Origin: Methyloceanibacter sp. wino2
GTDB lineage: Bacteria; Pseudomonadota; Alphaproteobacteria; Rhizobiales; Methyloligellaceae
Length of the DNA stretch: 64,000 bases
Assembly (NCBI RefSeq): GCF_003071365.1
Contig: NZ_CP028960.1
Location: forward strand, 1,860,001-1,924,000
Reading direction: 5' to 3'
The translations under genes were made by a program, and so were the position numbers. Within the stretch, counting starts at the first letter, position 1. Every line of letters starts with the position of its first letter. The notes below the pieces were generated by a model, which saw only the letters and a program-made list of their open reading frames with translations, was not told where the DNA came from and did no database searches. Shown here piece after piece: positions 23,837-32,921 of the stretch.

Positions 23837-25042
23837 CTACGACCCGAGGAATAGCTGAATGACAGCCGCATTCGCCAAGTCGACGAAGAATGCCGACACC
23901 AGCGGCAGCACGATGAATGCTAGTGGGCTCGGGCCGAAATGCTTCGTCACCGCACTCATATTGGCGATTGCCGTCGGGGTCGCGCCCAGCGTGAAACCCG
24001 CGAATCCGGCCGACAGGACCGCGGCAAAGTAATTGCTGCCCATGAGGCGGTAGAAGACGAAAAGGATGAACAGCGCCGTCATCGTCGCTTGAAGGACGGT
24101 CGTCGTAATCAGCAAGCCGGTCGAGCCGCTCAGCGTCCACATTTGCATGCTCATCAGCGACATCGCCAGAAAGACAGACAGGCTGAAGTCGGACACGAGC
24201 GCCAGCGCGGGGGTTCTGGAGGGCCATTTCACCTTTGGCAACAGGGTCGGGACGGTATTGGTGAGAATGATCCCGGCCAGAAGACACGGGACGAAGAGCG
24301 GCAGCATGATGCCTGCATCCTGCAACGCGACGTGTGCCAAATAGCCGGCGATGATGGCGATATTCGCCACGAGCAAGGATCGTATGACGTCTACATAGTC
24401 GAAGTGATCGGTGCGCTCGTCGTCCTCCACAATGACGAAGGCCGCTTCCTGCTCCGGATCAGATTTGAGGTCGTTCTTCTCGATGAGATACTTGGCGATC
24501 GGACCGCCGAGCAGGCTCGCAACGATCAAGCCCATCGTCGCCATGGCCACTCCGAGTTCCGCCGCTCCCGTCACGTTGTGAGCTTCCGCGATCCTCGGGC
24601 CCCATGCGATGGCCGTACCGTGTCCGCCGATGAGCGAGGCGGTTCCGAGGAGCACGCCCACCTGACTGGGCAATCCCCATAGAAGAGCCACGCCGACGCC
24701 CACAAGGTTTTGCAGCAACATGAAGACGACGGTGGCGGCGAGCATCAGTGCGAGCGGCAGACCGCCGCGCACCAAATCGGAGAAGCGTGCATTCAGTCCG
24801 ACCGTGGTGAAGAAGTAGACGAGCAGAGCATCGCGTGCGGTGAGATCGAATGAGATTTCGCGGTCGAAGAATGCGTAGAGCACCCAGGTCGCCAACGCGA
24901 CGGCGATCCCGCCGCTGACGGGCTCGGGGATGTTGTAGTCGGACAAGAAGCGGATCTTCTTGGTCAGGTATTGCCCGGCAAAGAAGACGACAAAGCCGAT
25001 CGTGAGGGCAATGAAGGAGTTGATTTCAATCGAATGTGTCAT
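23837..25042 (-). CDS. gltS: Sodium/glutamate symporter GltS
   Basis: A 401-residue inner-membrane carrier with about ten helices in two inverted repeats. The conserved GltS pattern is present: SDYNIPEPVSGGI near the N-terminus, TTVGLNARFSDL, GTASLIGGHGTAIAWGPRIAE, and in the second half FLAMSLMSMQMWTL and GFTLGATPTAIANMSAVTKHFGPS. The family imports glutamate with Na+. The length matches E. coli GltS (401). The gene is alone on the minus strand just inside the left end of the tRNA-bracketed region. Confidence 0.92.
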   Translation of the reverse strand: MTHSIEINSFIALTIGFVVFFAGQYLTKKIRFLSDYNIPEPVSGGIAVALATWVLYAFFDREISFDLTARDALLVYFFTTVGLNARFSDLVRGGLPLALMLAATVVFMLLQNLVGVGVALLWGLPSQVGVLLGTASLIGGHGTAIAWGPRIAEAHNVTGAAELGVAMATMGLIVASLLGGPIAKYLIEKNDLKSDPEQEAAFVIVEDDERTDHFDYVDVIRSLLVANIAIIAGYLAHVALQDAGIMLPLFVPCLLAGIILTNTVPTLLPKVKWPSRTPALALVSDFSLSVFLAMSLMSMQMWTLSGSTGLLITTTVLQATMTALFILFVFYRLMGSNYFAAVLSAGFAGFTLGATPTAIANMSAVTKHFGPSPLAFIVLPLVSAFFVDLANAAVIQLFLGS

Positions 25043-25401
25043 GCTGAATGAGATGCTCGTATGAGGTCCGCCGCGCTGCCGCGTACCCTTACGGCAAACG
25101 CCGCGGTCCCACTACCGGAAGCTCATGCAACAATCTCGGCATCCGTTCGGCTAGGGCAGCTTGCGGTTGTGCCACCTGGCCCTCTGGCTCCGGCAATATG
25201 GGACTATCCGACACGCTGGTGCTCCTCGACACACAAAAGGGCGCCGTGTACGGTCGGCCGGTTTTCTATGCACCCTTGTTGCTGGCTTGGTGGTGATGAG
25301 CGAGTTTCGGCCTGGGCGCGGTTCGCGCGCTTCTATTTCCAATCGGGCCAGACAAGTCCACACGTCGGCATCCGTTCATTTCCACATTTGCAGGCCAAGC
25401 G
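25043..25401. other. Intergenic region between divergent gltS and patatin gene
   Basis: 359 bases that should hold both divergent promoters. No terminator, repeat or credible small gene was recognised, and the short open frames here have no good ribosome site or familiar sequence. Confidence 0.5.
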
Positions 25402-26421
25402 ATGGAGCGTAGTCCGGTCCTTGTCGATCTTGCGCTTCAAGGCGGCGGCGCGCATGGCGCCTTCACCTGGGGCGTGCTCGACCGGCTTCTCGAAGAAGAC
25501 TGGTTGAAGATCGAAGGCATCTCCGGCACGTCCGCCGGTGCCATGAATGCCGCCGTGCTCGTCTCGGGGCATGCGCAGGGAGGCGCCACGGGCGCCAAAT
25601 CCAGCCTCGAGGCGTTCTGGCGCGCCGTTTCCGAGGCTGCCCGGTTCAGCCCGTTCCGGCGCAGCCCGTTCGACATTCTCACCGGACAATGGACGATCGA
25701 CAATTCGCCGATGTTCCTAGCCTTCGACCTCATGGCCCGGATCGTTTCACCCTACGATCTCAATCCGAGCGGTCTCAATCCCCTGTCAGACGTGTTGGCC
25801 GAGTGCATCGATTTCGACCTCATCGATCGTGCCCCGATCAAGCTGTTCGTGACGGCCACCAATGTGCGCACCGGGCGCGGGCGCGTGTTTCACAATGCGG
25901 AACTCACCCCCGACGTGCTCCTGGCGTCGGCCTGCCTGCCGGCCATGTTCCAGGCGGTCGAGATCGATGGAGACGCCTATTGGGATGGCGGCTTTGCCGG
26001 TAACCCGACCATCACGCCGCTCATCCAGGAGTGCGATTCCACGGACACGATCCTGGTGCAAGTGAACCCCGTCGAGCGGCCTGGCACGCCCCGGTCTGCC
26101 CGCGAGATCGTCAATCGCGTCAACGAGGTTTCCTTCAACGCGACGCTTCTGAAAGAGCTGCGGATGATCGCGGTCCTCCGCAAAGTGACCGATCCGGGCA
26201 ATGCCGAGGGTGCACGTTGGGCGGACATGCGCATTCACCGCATCTCCAGCGACCTCATGAAGAAGCTCGGCTACTCGTCCAAGCTCAACGCGGAGTGGGA
26301 GTTTCTGACCATGCTTCGCGACGAGGGCCGGCGCTCGGCAGAGGCCTTCCTCGACGCCCATGCGAATGATCTCGGGTCGCGTTCGACCCTCGACCTCGCG
26401 ACCTTCGTCGGACCTGTCTGA
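25402..26421 (+). CDS. Patatin-like phospholipase
   Basis: A 339-residue patatin-family acyl hydrolase. It has the oxyanion-hole glycine motif LALQGGGAHGAFTWGVLDRLL (residues 10-30), the nucleophile elbow GISGTSAGAMNA (GxSxG, Ser about residue 47) and the catalytic Asp in YWDGGFAGNP (DGG). No signal peptide is visible, so it is probably cytoplasmic or membrane-associated. It hydrolyses phospholipids or other acyl esters. The stop TGA overlaps the next ATG (TGATG at 26419-26423), so it is translationally coupled to a GntP-type permease, an uncommon pairing. Confidence 0.92.
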   Translation: MERSPVLVDLALQGGGAHGAFTWGVLDRLLEEDWLKIEGISGTSAGAMNAAVLVSGHAQGGATGAKSSLEAFWRAVSEAARFSPFRRSPFDILTGQWTIDNSPMFLAFDLMARIVSPYDLNPSGLNPLSDVLAECIDFDLIDRAPIKLFVTATNVRTGRGRVFHNAELTPDVLLASACLPAMFQAVEIDGDAYWDGGFAGNPTITPLIQECDSTDTILVQVNPVERPGTPRSAREIVNRVNEVSFNATLLKELRMIAVLRKVTDPGNAEGARWADMRIHRISSDLMKKLGYSSKLNAEWEFLTMLRDEGRRSAEAFLDAHANDLGSRSTLDLATFVGPV

Positions 26422-27875
26422 TGCTCTTGGGGCTACTCGGCATCCTGATCGCGCTCGGCCTGCTGATGTGGCTGTCGTTCCGCGGCTGGAGCATCCTCCT
26501 GCTTGCGCCCGCCGCCGCGCTCCTAGCCGCATTCGCAGCCGGCGAGCCGCTGCTCGCGCATCTCACGCAAGTTTTCATGACCGGTGCGGCGCAGTTCCTC
26601 GCTCAGTTCTTTCCGCTGTTCCTGCTCGGCGCGCTGTTCGGCAAGCTCATGGAGGATAGCGGCTCTGTCGAGGTGATAGCCCGGTTCATGACCGAGAAGC
26701 TGGGGACGGCACGGACCATCCTGGCTGTGGTGCTCGGCGGCGCCGTCGTCACCTATGGCGGTGTCAGCCTGTTTGTCGCGATCTTCGTTCTCGTGCCGAT
26801 GGCGCAAGGGCTCTTCAAGACGGCCGCCATTCCGCGACGGCTCATGCCCGGCGCCATCGCGCTCGGGACTATGACGTTCACGATGTCGGCGCTCCCCGGC
26901 ACGCCGGCGCTGCAGAACGCCATCCCTATGCCCTTCTTCGGCACGACGCCGTTCGCTGCCCCCGGTCTCGGCATCATCGCCGCGGCCATCATGCTCGGCT
27001 TCGGCCTGTGGTGGCTGTCGCGGTCGGAGGCCGCGGCACGGCGTGCGGGCGAGGGGTTCGAGGCGGCCACATGCGCCGAGCTTTCGGCCGACGATCCGAG
27101 TCTCCGCGAGCGGGCGACCATTGCCAGCGAGTTCGATCCGGCCGAACTCCCGCATGGTCGCCATACACGGTCCGATCCGAGTTTCATCGTCGCCTTGCTG
27201 CCGCTTGTCGTCGTCATCTTGGTCAACCTCCTGATGAGCGTGTTCGTGCTTCCCCTTATGGACACGAGTTTCCTCGCCGAAGAGAAATGGGGTGCGACGT
27301 CTCTCGCGGGCGTGGGCGGCGTGTGGGCCGTGGTGGTCGCCCTGTTCGTGGCGATCCTCACGCTGATCGCCCTCAACTTCAGGCGGCTGCCATCGTTGCG
27401 GGAGACGATGGATGCAGGCGCCACGGCCTCGGTTCTGCCTGCCTTCAGCGTCGCCAGTCTCGTTGGCTTCGGCGCGGTGATCGCCGCTCTGCCGGCCTTC
27501 GACCTCGTCCGCGATTGGGTTCTGTCGATCGGCGGCGGACCGCTCGTGTCGCTCGCCGTCGCGACCAACGTCCTCGCCGCGCTGACCGGTTCGGCCTCCG
27601 GCGGCATGACCATCGCGCTCGACGCGCTGGGGCCGACCTATATGCGGCTTGCCGGCGAGTACGGCATCGATCCCGCGCTGCTCCACCGCGTCGCCGTGAT
27701 GAGCGCGGGCACGCTGGACAGCCTGCCGCATAACGGCGCCGTGGTAACGCTTCTTGCCGTTTGCGGTGTCACGCACAAGCAGAGTTATCTGGATATCTTC
27801 ATGGTGGCGATCGTCGGCGCCGTGCTCGCCCTGGTCGCGGTCATCCTGCTCGGTTCGGCGGTGGGCTCGTTCTGA
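26421..27875 (+). CDS. GntP family permease
   Basis: A 484-residue carrier with 11-12 helices. It has the family layout: LLGILIALGLLMWLSFRGWSILLLAP at the N-terminus, FFPLFLLGALFGKLMEDSG, VVTYGGVSLFVAIFVLVPMAQ, a central hydrophilic loop (about 195-250), TNVLAALTGSASGGMTIALDALG and VMSAGTLDSLPHNGAVVTLLAVC. GntP-type proteins import gluconate or related hydroxy/keto acids by proton symport; the substrate here is unknown. It converges with the RND operon, whose stop is 8 bases away. Confidence 0.88.
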   Translation: MLLGLLGILIALGLLMWLSFRGWSILLLAPAAALLAAFAAGEPLLAHLTQVFMTGAAQFLAQFFPLFLLGALFGKLMEDSGSVEVIARFMTEKLGTARTILAVVLGGAVVTYGGVSLFVAIFVLVPMAQGLFKTAAIPRRLMPGAIALGTMTFTMSALPGTPALQNAIPMPFFGTTPFAAPGLGIIAAAIMLGFGLWWLSRSEAAARRAGEGFEAATCAELSADDPSLRERATIASEFDPAELPHGRHTRSDPSFIVALLPLVVVILVNLLMSVFVLPLMDTSFLAEEKWGATSLAGVGGVWAVVVALFVAILTLIALNFRRLPSLRETMDAGATASVLPAFSVASLVGFGAVIAALPAFDLVRDWVLSIGGGPLVSLAVATNVLAALTGSASGGMTIALDALGPTYMRLAGEYGIDPALLHRVAVMSAGTLDSLPHNGAVVTLLAVCGVTHKQSYLDIFMVAIVGAVLALVAVILLGSAVGSF

Positions 27876-27882
27876 ACGAAGC

Positions 27883-30800
27883 CTAGGCAGCCGATCCCAC
27901 ATGTTTCTCCGGCGTGCGTTCGCCCCGCTCGAACCAGGCGACGTACAAGGTCGGCAGGAAGATCAGCGTCAGCACGGTCGCGACCAGCAGGCCGCCCATG
28001 ATCGCGAACGCCATGGGGCCCCAGAACACGGTTGGCGCAATCGGGATCATGCCGAGGATCGTCGAGATGGCGGTCAGAACGATAGGCCGAAACCGCGCGC
28101 TGCTGGCATCGATGGCGGCCTCGCGGACAGGCTTGCCCGCCTCCCTTTCCGACTCGATCTGGCCGATCAGGATCACCGCGTTCTTCGTGATCATGCCGAT
28201 CAGGGCGAGAATGCCGAGAATGGCGACGAAGCCGAGCGGACGCCCCGAAATTAGGAGTGCGCCCACCACGCCGATCAGGCCGAGTGGCGCCACGCTCAGG
28301 GCAACGAGCAGGCGCTGGAAGCTTTGCAGCTGGAACATCAGGATCGTGATCATGATGAGTAGCATCACGGGCACTACCGCAATCACCGAGGCTTGCGACT
28401 TCTGACTCTCTTCGACGGTACCCCCGACGGCGATGTGATAGGCCGGCGGCAGGGTCTTGGCCAATTCGTCGACCTTCGGCGCGATCGCCGTGACGATGGA
28501 CTCAGGCAGCACGCCGGGTGCCACGTCCGCCTGCACCGTCAATGTCGGTATGCGGTCGCGGCGCCAAACGACGGGCGCGGCCTGCGTATAGTCGAACGTC
28601 GCGAATTGGCTGAGCGGTACCGTGCGCCCGTTCGGCAGCGGAACCGGCAATTGCCGGAGCGTCGCGAGCGATGCGCGTTCCTCGTCCGTGGAGCGCACGA
28701 CGACGTCCACGAGATAGATGTCGTCGCGAACCTGCGAGATCGGGATGCCGGTGACGACCGTGTTCAATATGCCTGAGACCGCATCGGAGCTCAGCCCAAG
28801 CAGCCGGGCCTCGTTCTGGTCGATCTGAATGCGCACTTCGCGCGCCGGCTCGATCCAATCGAAATTGACGTTCTCCGCCGAGGGGTCGGAGGCGACGACG
28901 TCGGCCAGCTTCCGCGCGATCTCACGCACCTGGCTGAGATTGGGACCGCTGACCCGGTATTGAACCGGCCAGCCGACCGGCGGTCCGAGTTCGAGCGGGG
29001 ATATCCGCGCAACGACGGCCGGAAACTCACTTGCGAGCGCGTCTTCCAGCTTCTTTTTCAACCGGTCGCGAGCGGGGACATCCTTCGCCACGACAACGGC
29101 CTGGGAGAAGAAGTCGCTCGGCAGCTGCACATCGAGCGGCAGGTAGAAGCGGATCGCGCCCCGGCCGACATAGGTGCTCCAGCGATCGACGTCCGGATCG
29201 TCTTTCAGTAGCGCATCGAAACGCTCCGCAGTCGCCTTGCTGGCCTGAACGGACGCGTTCTGGGGCAGCGTGAGGTCGACGAGCAGTTCCGGCCGGTCGG
29301 AGGACGGAAAGAACTGGTTGGGGATCAGCGGTATCGCGAGAACCGACAATCCAAAGACGCCGACAATAATGGCGAGGGTGACCCAGCCGGCTTGAATGGC
29401 CTTGGTCACCATGCGCCGGTACCAGCCGAGGATGCCGCCGTCCTTCGGGGCTTCGTCCTGTTGTTTCGGCGGCTTCAAGATCATCGCGCCCAAGAGCGGG
29501 GCGAAGACGACGGCCACGAACCAGGAAACGAGCAGGGCGATGGCGACGACAGCGAAGAGCGAGAAGGTGTATTCGCCCGCCGAACTCGCGGCGAAGCCGA
29601 CCGGAACGAAACCGGCAATGGTGACGAGCGTGCCGGCCAGCATCGCCACGGCATATGTCTGGAACGCGAAGGTCGAGGCCGCGAAGATGCCGTCGCCCTT
29701 CGCCAGCCTGCCAAGGATGGCGTCGGTGGTCGTCATCGCATCATCCACGAGGAGCCCCAGCGCGATGATGAGGGCACCCAGCGAGATGCGTTGCATGTCG
29801 ATCCCGACGACATCCATGACGAGGAACACGATGACGAGCGTAAGCGGGATGGCGAGCGCGACGACAAGGCCAGGCCGAATGCCGAGGCTGACGAAGCTCA
29901 CGGCCAGGATGATCGCGACCGCTTGCCAGAGCGAGGCCGTGAACTCGGATATCGCATCGTCGACGGTGACCGCCTGGTCTGCCACCAATATGGGCTCGAT
30001 TCCCACCGGAAGGTCGGAGGTAATGATCTTCATCGCCTCCTTGATGTTGTCGCCGAGCGTGAGGATGTCGCCGCCGTCCTGCATGGCGATCGCCAATCCG
30101 ATCGCCGGCTCTCCATTGACGCGGAACTGCGGTTGGGGCGGATCGACGTAGCCGCGCCTGATGTGTGCAATGTCGCTGAGGCGCAGCATGCGTCCATCGA
30201 TTGCGAAGTTCACATCGGCAATGTCGGCTTCGGAGCGGAAGTCTCCCGACACGCGGACGGACACGGTCTCTGTGCCCGTCTGAATCACGCCCGCCGGCCG
30301 CACGGTGTTCTGTGCCCGAAGGGCCGCAAGCAGGGCCGACCGATCGATGCCGAGACTGGCCAGTTCCTTCATCGAGAACTCGACGAAGATCTGCTCGTCC
30401 TGCGCACCGAGGATTTCGATCTGCGAGACGTCGGGCAGGCTCAGGAGCTTTGCGCGGACGTCCTCGACATAGTCCCTGAGTTCGCGCCGGGTGAAGCCAT
30501 CGGCCGTGAAGCCGTAGATGATACCGAACGTGTCGCCGAACTCGTCGTTGAAGAAGGGCCCGAGCGTGCCGGCGGGCAGCGTGTGCCGCATGTCGCCGAC
30601 GCTCTTGCGAACGTGGTACCAAGTGTCGGCGACTTCCGCCGCGGTGGCGCTGCCTTCGAGATTGACGAAGATTGTGGTCACGCCCGGCGTCGTCATGCTG
30701 CGGAGGAAGTCGAGATGCGGCGTCTCCTCCAGCGTGCGCTCGAGCCGTTCGGTGACCTGATTGAGCGTGTCGTCGATCGTTGCGCCCGGCCAGACCGCGT

Positions 30801-30951
30801 TGACCACCATCGTCTTGATGATGAAGGTCGGGTCCTCGGCCCGGCCTAGCCGGTTGTACGAGAGCACGCCCGCGACAACGGCGATGATCATCAAATAGAT
30901 AACCACCGAGCGGTGGTTGAGGGCCCACTCCGAGAGGTTCAATCGCTTCAT
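27883..30951 (-). CDS. Hydrophobe/amphiphile efflux RND transporter (AcrB-like)
   Basis: A 1022-residue RND permease. It has a cytoplasmic N-terminus MKRLNLSEWALNHRSVVIYLMII and a porter domain with AEDPTFIIKTMVVNAVWPGAT, typical of the VexK/MdtB-distant branch. TM4 carries RISLGALIIALGLLVDDAMTTTDAIL, with Asp-Asp for proton relay, and TM10-12 include ILGILALIGMITKNAVILIGQIESE. It exports organic compounds together with the lipoprotein adaptor that overlaps its start by 4 bases (ATGA). No outer-membrane factor is encoded nearby. The substrate is unknown. It belongs to the region bracketed by the tRNA-Ser repeats. Confidence 0.9.
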   Translation of the reverse strand: MKRLNLSEWALNHRSVVIYLMIIAVVAGVLSYNRLGRAEDPTFIIKTMVVNAVWPGATIDDTLNQVTERLERTLEETPHLDFLRSMTTPGVTTIFVNLEGSATAAEVADTWYHVRKSVGDMRHTLPAGTLGPFFNDEFGDTFGIIYGFTADGFTRRELRDYVEDVRAKLLSLPDVSQIEILGAQDEQIFVEFSMKELASLGIDRSALLAALRAQNTVRPAGVIQTGTETVSVRVSGDFRSEADIADVNFAIDGRMLRLSDIAHIRRGYVDPPQPQFRVNGEPAIGLAIAMQDGGDILTLGDNIKEAMKIITSDLPVGIEPILVADQAVTVDDAISEFTASLWQAVAIILAVSFVSLGIRPGLVVALAIPLTLVIVFLVMDVVGIDMQRISLGALIIALGLLVDDAMTTTDAILGRLAKGDGIFAASTFAFQTYAVAMLAGTLVTIAGFVPVGFAASSAGEYTFSLFAVVAIALLVSWFVAVVFAPLLGAMILKPPKQQDEAPKDGGILGWYRRMVTKAIQAGWVTLAIIVGVFGLSVLAIPLIPNQFFPSSDRPELLVDLTLPQNASVQASKATAERFDALLKDDPDVDRWSTYVGRGAIRFYLPLDVQLPSDFFSQAVVVAKDVPARDRLKKKLEDALASEFPAVVARISPLELGPPVGWPVQYRVSGPNLSQVREIARKLADVVASDPSAENVNFDWIEPAREVRIQIDQNEARLLGLSSDAVSGILNTVVTGIPISQVRDDIYLVDVVVRSTDEERASLATLRQLPVPLPNGRTVPLSQFATFDYTQAAPVVWRRDRIPTLTVQADVAPGVLPESIVTAIAPKVDELAKTLPPAYHIAVGGTVEESQKSQASVIAVVPVMLLIMITILMFQLQSFQRLLVALSVAPLGLIGVVGALLISGRPLGFVAILGILALIGMITKNAVILIGQIESEREAGKPVREAAIDASSARFRPIVLTAISTILGMIPIAPTVFWGPMAFAIMGGLLVATVLTLIFLPTLYVAWFERGERTPEKHVGSAA

Positions 30952-32144
30952 GAACCGGATCCGAGAATTCGGACCTTTTGGTCTGGGCGAAGGGCCTGGA
31001 CACCGGCCGTCACCAGCACATCTCCGACATTCAGCCCTTGCTCGACGGTGACGGTGGTCGGGTTGAACCGCAGCACCGAGATGTTACGGAGATTGACGAC
31101 CGACGTGTCGGGATCGACGACCCAGACAGCGGGCTTGCCCTCCGACTCCGTGAGGGCGCTGGACGGGATCTCGATCATTGGGTCGGCATCGGTGGCCATC
31201 GTGCCGGTCACGGTGGCGCCGAGCCGCATGGCCTCAGGCACGTCGCTCAGGCCGACCCTGACCCGGAACGTGCGCGTAACAGGATCGGCCTGGGGCGACA
31301 CTTCCCTGACCCGGCCCGTGGCCGTGACGGACGGCGCATCCGCAAGATGCACCGTGATCTCGGGATCGGCGGATGGCGTCCGCAGGACTTGTGCGGGCAC
31401 GTCGAAGACCGCGTCGCGGCCTCCCTCCCGGGCGAGCGTGACGATCATCTGCCCTGCCTGGACGACTTCGCCCGCATCGGCGCCAACCGCGGTCACGACG
31501 CCACCGGCGTCGGCCGTGAGCCGGGTGAACCCGACCTGATCGTGAGCCTTGGCAAGCTGGGCCTCGGCGGATTTGACCCGGGCCTTGGCCGTTCTGAGTT
31601 CGCGTTCGGCCTGGTCGAAATTCGCGCGCGTGGTCCATCCTTGCCCCAGCAGGGTCTCCTGGCGCTCGAAATGGTTCTCGACCTGGGTCTGCTCGGCGAG
31701 CGCCGCGTTGAGGCTTGCCTTCGCGGACCGCAGGGCGTTGTTTTCGTTGTCGGAATTCAGTTCGGCCAGGAGCTGTCCGGGCTTGACGGTGTCCCCGACT
31801 GACACCGGCCGCGCGAGCAACTGGCCCGACAGCCGGAACCCGAGCGAAACCTCGTCGAGGGCTTCCACCCGGCCGCTCAGGGTGACCGGAACGCCCTTGC
31901 CGGTCTTCTCCAGCGTGATCGTGCGCACGGGGCGCGCCGGCGCTTCGGCGTCTTCCTGCTGCGAATCACAACCGGCGGCCATGAGCGCGAGCCCGGCGAT
32001 GAGACCAATCCGGACGGCGGCGCCAGGCAGCAGTTTGACCTTAGCAGTGCGCTGTTGCGCAGCGTGATCCCTGCAGCGTGGGAAGCTTTGTCCGATCCGT
32101 TCCCCTCTAGACACAAGTGACGAGCGGCAAGTTTCGTCGGACAT
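30948..32144 (-). CDS. RND efflux periplasmic adaptor lipoprotein
   Basis: A 398-residue membrane fusion protein. A lipoprotein signal ends at LIAGLALMAAGC (lipobox Cys about residue 59), preceded by an unusually long hydrophilic N-terminus of about 40 residues, which suggests that the real start may be downstream or non-ATG. Lipoyl half-motifs (DEVSLGFRLSGQLLARPVSVGDTVKPGQLLAEL and TADAGGVVTAVGADAGEVVQAGQ) flank an alpha-hairpin of about 70 residues. Barrel domains follow, with IEIPSSALTESEGKPAVWVV. It joins the RND pump to an outer-membrane channel. ATG 32144 is the first credible start; GTG codons lie at 32150 and internally. Confidence 0.88.
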   Translation of the reverse strand: MSDETCRSSLVSRGERIGQSFPRCRDHAAQQRTAKVKLLPGAAVRIGLIAGLALMAAGCDSQQEDAEAPARPVRTITLEKTGKGVPVTLSGRVEALDEVSLGFRLSGQLLARPVSVGDTVKPGQLLAELNSDNENNALRSAKASLNAALAEQTQVENHFERQETLLGQGWTTRANFDQAERELRTAKARVKSAEAQLAKAHDQVGFTRLTADAGGVVTAVGADAGEVVQAGQMIVTLAREGGRDAVFDVPAQVLRTPSADPEITVHLADAPSVTATGRVREVSPQADPVTRTFRVRVGLSDVPEAMRLGATVTGTMATDADPMIEIPSSALTESEGKPAVWVVDPDTSVVNLRNISVLRFNPTTVTVEQGLNVGDVLVTAGVQALRPDQKVRILGSGS

Positions 32145-32505
32145 CAGCACACCCGTCCTTGTTCGGCAGCTTTATGGATGTAAGGGGCCCTAGGAAGCGA
32201 GTGCCGTCAAGGCCCCTCGCTTATCCTGCGACTCGATGGCGGGGCGAGCTCGCGCGGACATGCATAGAGGTGGTCCTGCCAAGACCCTCCAAAGCCACAC
32301 TGATCGTATCGCGATGGTCACCGGGCACAGGTGTCCGGGCCTGTGAGGACAATCAGGTCCACTCCTGGCACGAAGCGGACCAGACTCGCGCCCAATCTCA
32401 TGTCTGCTCACGGGCTCGAAGCAGACGATTGAGGCCGCTGCCACGCGGTTGGTTGCAGGGCGTTCGCGATGCGCCGCTAACAGACCGCGTCCGATGGTCG
32501 GGAAT
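32145..32505. other. Non-coding stretch between RND operon and tRNA-Ser (island right boundary)
   Basis: It holds the presumed RND-operon promoter, a hairpin element (32402-32426; arms GTCTGCT/AGCAGAC) and the non-tRNA part of the right 147-bp repeat. No credible coding sequence and no integrase remnant was recognised. Confidence 0.55.
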
Positions 32506-32563
32506 TGGCGGAGAGGGAGGGATTCGAACCCTCGGAACGCTCACGCGCTCAACGGTTTTCGAG
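32417..32563. repeat. 147-bp direct repeat, right copy (att-like, in tRNA-Ser and its 3' flank)
   Basis: It is the partner of 23442-23588. Bases 32506-32563 lie inside the intact tRNA-Ser gene and 32417-32505 in its 3' flank. The weak match continues about 15 bases further left through a hairpin element, with a one-base loop difference. Confidence 0.88.
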
Positions 32564-32595
32564 ACCGCCCCGTTCGACCACTCCGGCACCTCTCC
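32506..32595 (-). tRNA. tRNA-Ser (anticodon CGA)
   Basis: A 90-base class II tRNA on the minus strand. The acceptor stem is GGAGAGG paired with CCTCTCC, with discriminator G and encoded CCA. The anticodon loop CTCGAAA lies between stems GCGGT and ACCGT (one G-T pair), giving CGA for UCG codons. It has a long variable arm (GAGCGCGTGAGCGTTC region) and T arm GGGTTCGAATCCC. Its 3' half is duplicated at 23531-23588. Confidence 0.95.
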
Positions 32596-32921
32596 AAGCG
32601 GGCTCATGTAGCTTGGCGGGGCGATGATCGCAAGCGGTACCAGCCGGTCCACCTTGCGTGCCGCTCGGAAATGCCGCAGATCGTGTCGGGGTGGCCTGTG
32701 GAGGGCGGCTCGGGTCCGAGCTGGTCGCCAATCGGAGCCGTACGAGCCCGATCTACCCGAAACTTCCTCGAAAGGCTTAGGTTCTGGGGCTTTCTAGGAA
32801 TTGACTTCTTAGGTTTGCCCACTATATTGCGCCGCTTATCGCTCCTTCAGCGGCGTGCCGGCGGCGAAAATGCGCTGGTAAATCAAGCCCGGAGAGTAGC
32901 CTCAAAAGACGGAATGGAATC
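32596..32921. other. Upstream region of rplU
   Basis: 326 bases between the tRNA-Ser 5' end and rplU on opposite strands. It contains the rplU promoter (32801-32828) and about 85 bases of leader. The tRNA promoter should also lie here. No gene is seen. Confidence 0.55.
32801..32828 (+). promoter_or_regulatory. Housekeeping promoter of rplU-rpmA
   Basis: TTGACT (32801-32806), 16 bases, TATATT (32823-32828): a near-consensus sigma-70 promoter about 95 bases upstream of the rplU ATG. The locally AT-richer sequence stands out in this GC-rich window. Confidence 0.72.

Noticed and set aside
23574-24287. Frame giving a protein across the tRNA fragment into gltS
   Set aside because: It overlaps gltS in another frame, contains tRNA-derived sequence and resembles no protein family.
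29392-30849. Long plus-strand frames opposite the RND pump (and similar ones opposite atpD, atpA, sucA, priA)
   Set aside because: They are antisense shadows of high-GC genes, rich in Arg/His/Asp, with no known domain, and the opposite strand encodes clear conserved proteins.
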